The notes under the pieces: model-generated
Told to the model about the DNA's origin: nothing
The model's database searches: none
Seen by the model: the letters and a program-made list of their open reading frames with translations, nothing else
Program-made: the position numbers and the translations under genes
Part shown: one piece after another, positions 7,897 through 10,380 of the stretch
How positions within the stretch are numbered: the stretch's first letter is position 1
Layout of the letters: each line of letters begins with the position of its first letter
Assembly (NCBI GenBank): GCA_013316495.1
Contig: WSMP01000051.1
Span: 1-10,380 of the forward strand
Length of the DNA: 10,380 nucleotides
Origin: Angelakisella sp.
Lineage (GTDB): Bacteria > Bacillota > Clostridia > Oscillospirales > Ruminococcaceae
Direction: 5' to 3'

Positions 7897-8583
7897 CTAT
7901 CGGATGAGAAGGGGTGTAAATTTGAGAAAATCGGCGGAAACCAGCCGCAGGGATACCCCACGGTGCTCCTTCTGGCAGGCCGCCGCCGCGCCGCTGCCAT
8001 GGATATGGGCATAAAAGCATTGCCGCACCCCGTAGTCCGCCATCGCCCCAAAGAACTCCGGCAGCTCCTGAACGCCGTAGACCGGCGGATAGTGGAGGAA
8101 CAAGAGCTTCTCCCCTTCTGGCGGCGCGGCCTCCAGGGAACGGCGGATGCGTCCCTCCTCCCTGGCGACGATAAGGGGGTCGTACTTCTGGCTCCCTTCA
8201 AAGAGCCATCCCCGGCTGCCGCAAAGCCACAGGCCCCCTGCCTCTACCGAGTTATTATGGAGGATCTCCAGAGTGGTTAATCCTTCCTCTGCAAAAAAAA
8301 GCTCCATTTTCCGGCGGGTTGTCCACCAATAGTCGTGATTTCCCTTCATCAGGAGCTTTTTTCCCGGCAGGCTGTCCAAAAAGCGGAGGTCTGGCCCGGC
8401 GTCGCAAAGGCGCATGGCCCAGGAGATATCCCCTGCCAGCACCACCGTATCCTCCGGGCGGATAAAAGCTCTCCAGTTTTCCTCCAGCCGCCGCTGGTAA
8501 TCCTGCCAGCCCCGGAAGACCTCCATGGTCTTTTCCGGGTTTCCGAAGGAAAGGTGCAGGTCGCCAATGGCGTAGATGGACAC
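7897..8583 (-). CDS. Calcineurin-like metallophosphoesterase
   Basis: The 228-residue protein belongs to the calcineurin-like metallophosphoesterases, which hydrolyse phosphomono- or phosphodiesters with two metal ions. The metal-ligand motifs appear in order: GDLH at 7-10 (D8, H10), GDIS at 51-54 (D52), GNHD at 81-84 (N82, H83), H164 in FLHYPP, and AHIHG at 192-196 (H193, H195; the family usually has GHxH). The substrate is unknown; the sequence does not look like MutT, CpdA or an exonuclease SbcD subunit. The start is GTG at 8583, with AAGGAGG 7 nt upstream and MSIYAIGDLHL placing the first motif correctly. It lies 33 nt after the 145-residue gene and before the tig promoter, so it is probably the last gene of the upstream operon. 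Confidence 0.88.
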   Translation of the reverse strand: MSIYAIGDLHLSFGNPEKTMEVFRGWQDYQRRLEENWRAFIRPEDTVVLAGDISWAMRLCDAGPDLRFLDSLPGKKLLMKGNHDYWWTTRRKMELFFAEEGLTTLEILHNNSVEAGGLWLCGSRGWLFEGSQKYDPLIVAREEGRIRRSLEAAPPEGEKLLFLHYPPVYGVQELPEFFGAMADYGVRQCFYAHIHGSGAAAACQKEHRGVSLRLVSADFLKFTPLLIR

Positions 8584-8616
8584 GGCACAGCCTCCTTCCT
8601 TTTGCGGTTTTTTCTG

Positions 8617-9054
8617 TCATCCCTTGCCGGCAGCGTAAAGATAGGCGTAGAGGCTCTCCTCCGGCCCCAGCTTGCAGCGCTTCATGCACCGGACCACCGG
8701 CCACAGCCTGGCCCCGTTTTCCAGCTCCACCACAATGTTGACCTCCCCCTTCGGGTCGTTGTCATCGGTGTGCCAATGCCCGCCGTAAAGGCGGATGGCG
8801 GTTTGTCCCACATAAGCGCCCAGGCCAAACAGAATCTGCCCTCTGTTTTTGGAAAGGATGCCGCCGGGAGCGCTTTGCTCGTTGAAGAAGCGGTCCAGCT
8901 CCCTCATGCTCTCCAGGGTGTAGTCCGCCTGGTAGCCGGAACTGTTCAGCGCCTTCACCACCCAGTCTGCGGCAATGGGGATATCCTCCAGGAGGGTGCG
9001 CTGGGAATCCGCCGGGGGCTGCGGGGGTTTCTTCTTTTTTCCAAAAATCTCCAT
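8617..9054 (-). CDS. Conserved-looking 145-residue protein of unknown function
   Basis: I do not recognise this family with certainty. The ATG at 9054 has AAGGAG 9 nt upstream and begins one base after the stop of the preceding flavodoxin-fold gene (TAGCATG), indicating coupling; the open frame extending further out is antisense-like and has a composition unlike a protein. The product starts with a basic, Pro-rich segment (EIFGKKKKPPQPP), then a helical stretch containing ESMRELDRFF, then FGLGAYVGQTAIRLYGGHW, a beta-rich GEVNIVVELENGARLWPV segment and a C-terminal LGPEESLYAYLYAAG. The G-AY-G-x-x-x-R-x-x-GG-x-W pattern followed by VELENG and LWP recalls small bacterial families of unknown function such as DUF3806-like proteins, a tentative link. 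There is no signal peptide or membrane segment, so it is probably cytoplasmic. Confidence 0.8.
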   Translation of the reverse strand: MEIFGKKKKPPQPPADSQRTLLEDIPIAADWVVKALNSSGYQADYTLESMRELDRFFNEQSAPGGILSKNRGQILFGLGAYVGQTAIRLYGGHWHTDDNDPKGEVNIVVELENGARLWPVVRCMKRCKLGPEESLYAYLYAAGKG

Positions 9055-9055
9055 G

Positions 9056-9691
9056 CTAAGCCTCTCCTTCCGGCTGCCGGCCCAGGTCCTTTGCCCGGCC
9101 GCCGTTTTGCCGTATCCCCTGCCGCCACCCCATCTGCCCTGCCAGCCGGTACAAAAACCGGGGGAAGGCGACGGTGCAGTATTGGTTTTCTCCACCTTCC
9201 CCGCGGGCGATCCTTTCCCCCAGCCCTGCCAGCGCCCGGCAAATCGGGACCATGGGTCCCTTTTCTGTTGCAGCCAGCGTTGGAATCGCGCCGCCTCCGC
9301 CCATGCCAAGGCCCCCGCCCCAGACAAAGCCCGCTTTGGCGCACCAATTCTCCAAAATTTTCAGGGCCAGCGCCGCCTGCTCCCCCTCGTAAAAGCCGCA
9401 GTTGACGATGGCGTAGACGGTTCTGCCGGGATGCTCCGGCCCCAGCGGCTCCAGCTCCATCAGGCAGGAGAGCAGATGGGAGGGGACGCTATCCACATAC
9501 AAGGGACAGGCGATGACCCACACACCGGCGCTTTGCAGCGTTTCCTTCACCCCCGCGGGCACATCACTTGTGTGAAGGGCGGCCTCTTCGGTCCGAATCT
9601 CCGGCGGGCAGAGTTTCCGGAGCTTTCCCAGCAGGATGCTGCTGGTGCTGCCTTTCCTTTTGGGGCTGGCATCAATGAGCGCAGCGGTCAC
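9056..9691 (-). CDS. Flavodoxin-fold NAD(P)H-dependent oxidoreductase
   Basis: The 211-residue product looks like a clostridial NADPH-dependent FMN reductase. The N-terminal DASPKRKGSTSSIL (8-21) is the phosphate-binding loop for FMN, CPLYVDSVPSHL (about 62-73) matches the P-L-Y-x-D-x-x-P loop over the flavin, and VNCGFYEGEQ (about 96-105) with the Gly-rich GGGLGMGGGG form the third flavin loop. The C-terminus ends in a helical FPRFLYRLAGQMGWR segment typical of these proteins. Substrate is unknown; quinones, nitro or azo compounds, or an electron carrier are possible. The GTG start at 9691 overlaps the stop of the upstream gene (GTGA) and has GGGAGGG 8 nt upstream. The stop lies one base from the next ATG, so the genes are probably translated in sequence. 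Confidence 0.87.
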   Translation of the reverse strand: MTAALIDASPKRKGSTSSILLGKLRKLCPPEIRTEEAALHTSDVPAGVKETLQSAGVWVIACPLYVDSVPSHLLSCLMELEPLGPEHPGRTVYAIVNCGFYEGEQAALALKILENWCAKAGFVWGGGLGMGGGGAIPTLAATEKGPMVPICRALAGLGERIARGEGGENQYCTVAFPRFLYRLAGQMGWRQGIRQNGGRAKDLGRQPEGEA

Positions 9692-10176
9692 AGCGTCATC
9701 CCTCCCATCTGTTCCGGGGTATCAAAGAAGAGAACCTCCGCCACCCTGCCGCCGTAGTTTTCGTTGTTGGCTTGGATAAGATTTCGGGCTGTTTCTTTTT
9801 CGGCCTCGGTAACATCCTCCCCATAAAACCAGGCGGAAATGGCGATGCGGTTTTGGTAGCGGCGCTTGTGGTGCATCCTGCCTTCCCGCAGGATAAAATC
9901 CGGGTGGACATAGGAAATAGCCCGGTCCTGCACTGCTTTCACAAAGGGACTGACGCATCCATAGCAGCAGCGGCTTACAATAAGCAGCTGCTTTGTTTTT
10001 CCCATCAGGATGCCTGTATCCCGGTAGCTATCGGGAAGAACGCACCGGCCGGGGGTTTTTATCCAGCAGCCGAAGCAGCCGACACAGGAAGCGATTGGCT
10101 CCCTGGGCTGAATGACCCGATACTCCCCCTCCACCTGGAAGGGAAGCTCCAAAAGGTCGGTGATAATCAGTTTCAT
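9688..10176 (-). CDS. Flavodoxin-family protein with a CxxCxxC cysteine cluster
   Basis: The 162-residue protein resembles multimeric flavodoxin/WrbA-like FMN reductases of Clostridia. Its clearest mark is CVGCFGCWIKTPGRCVLPD (31-49), the cysteine-rich loop often found before the mid-domain strand of such proteins, followed by LLIVSRCCYGCVSPFVKAVQDR, which adds three more cysteines. The usual N-terminal GSPR-x-x-G-S phosphate loop is missing: the chain starts MKLIITDLLELPF and goes straight to the strand before the cysteines. FMN binding is therefore uncertain, and it may act with the complete flavodoxin-fold protein encoded next, whose start overlaps its stop by 4 nt. The ATG at 10176 has GGTGAG 6 nt upstream. 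The upstream promoter region is lost at the junction with the thrC fragment 18 bp away. Confidence 0.85.
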   Translation of the reverse strand: MKLIITDLLELPFQVEGEYRVIQPREPIASCVGCFGCWIKTPGRCVLPDSYRDTGILMGKTKQLLIVSRCCYGCVSPFVKAVQDRAISYVHPDFILREGRMHHKRRYQNRIAISAWFYGEDVTEAEKETARNLIQANNENYGGRVAEVLFFDTPEQMGGMTL

Positions 10177-10193
10177 CTCATGCTCACCCCAAA

Positions 10194-10380
10194 AACTCCA
10201 GCAACCTGGAGCGGCTTTTGTATCTCCTCACCGGCAGGAGCGACGCCGAGACCAGGGAGAAGATGGCAGCCCTCCGGAAGACGGGGGTCTACCAGCTGGA
10301 TGAGAAGGAGCTGAGCAGCCTGCAAAAGGAATTCTGGGGCGGCTGCTGCGGCGACGAGGCGGCGGCGGAGACAATAGGGG
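10194..10380 (+). pseudogene. thrC: Threonine synthase fragment, 5' part missing
   Basis: Threonine synthase is the PLP enzyme that converts O-phosphohomoserine to threonine. This plus-strand frame runs 62 codons to the window edge and reads NSSNLERLLYLLTGR, then a helical stretch, then EFWGGCCGDEAAAETIG. It matches the middle-to-C-terminal part of bacterial threonine synthases, where SMDIL-x-SSNLERLL is conserved and a D-E-E-x-x-x-x-I segment follows some 45 residues later. Upstream the frame stays open only to 10167 and holds no ATG, GTG or TTG; the expected SPSMDIL lead-in is absent. The roughly 300 N-terminal residues, including the PLP lysine region, are missing, so this is a cut gene. 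It is divergent from the flavodoxin-family gene and 18 bp from its start. What lies to the right is not visible. Confidence 0.78.

Noticed and set aside
9055..9327. N-terminal extension of the 145-residue protein to 9327
   Set aside because: That stretch overlaps the oxidoreductase gene in another frame, is W/G/R-rich, and the inner ATG has a good ribosome binding site and coupled spacing.

Overview
The window is about 10.4 kb of GC-rich bacterial DNA. Almost all of it is read leftwards (minus strand), with tightly packed genes and strong AGGAGG-type ribosome binding sites. The order tig-clpP-clpX-lon-engB is a classic Firmicutes proteostasis block; Bacillus subtilis has tig-clpX-lonB-lonA-ysxC. 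High GC together with lysA downstream and clostridial-type flavodoxin-fold enzymes upstream suggests a GC-rich Clostridia member such as an Oscillospiraceae gut anaerobe. The lineage is an inference.

Layout in the direction of transcription (right to left). At 10176-7897 four genes are chained by a 4-nt overlap, a 1-nt gap and a 33-nt gap: two flavodoxin-fold proteins, a 145-residue protein I do not recognise, and a metallophosphoesterase. A spacer then carries an extended -10 promoter (TGTTATAAT) and is followed by trigger factor, clpP and clpX (7760-4304). Next comes a 252-bp spacer with a striking concentric palindrome, then lon, engB and lysA (4051-46). Trigger factor folds nascent chains, ClpX feeds substrates to ClpP, Lon degrades damaged proteins, and EngB assists 50S ribosome assembly, so the central 6 kb is a protein-quality-control and ribosome module.

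Both ends of the window are abnormal. At the left, lysA stops right after its EPG motif, where a plus-strand fragment resembling an AraC-family regulator abuts it. At the right, a threonine synthase fragment begins without a start codon 18 bp from the first flavodoxin gene. Either these are real rearrangement scars or the assembled sequence is chimeric at both tips.

The least explained element is the clpX-lon spacer. Nested complementary arms at 4083-4281 share one centre near 4181 and form a rod about 199 nt long with large internal loops. Several pairs are G-U only when read on the minus strand, which favours a minus-strand RNA: a structured lon leader or a 6S-like RNA. I found no tRNA, rRNA, CRISPR array, transposase or phage gene.
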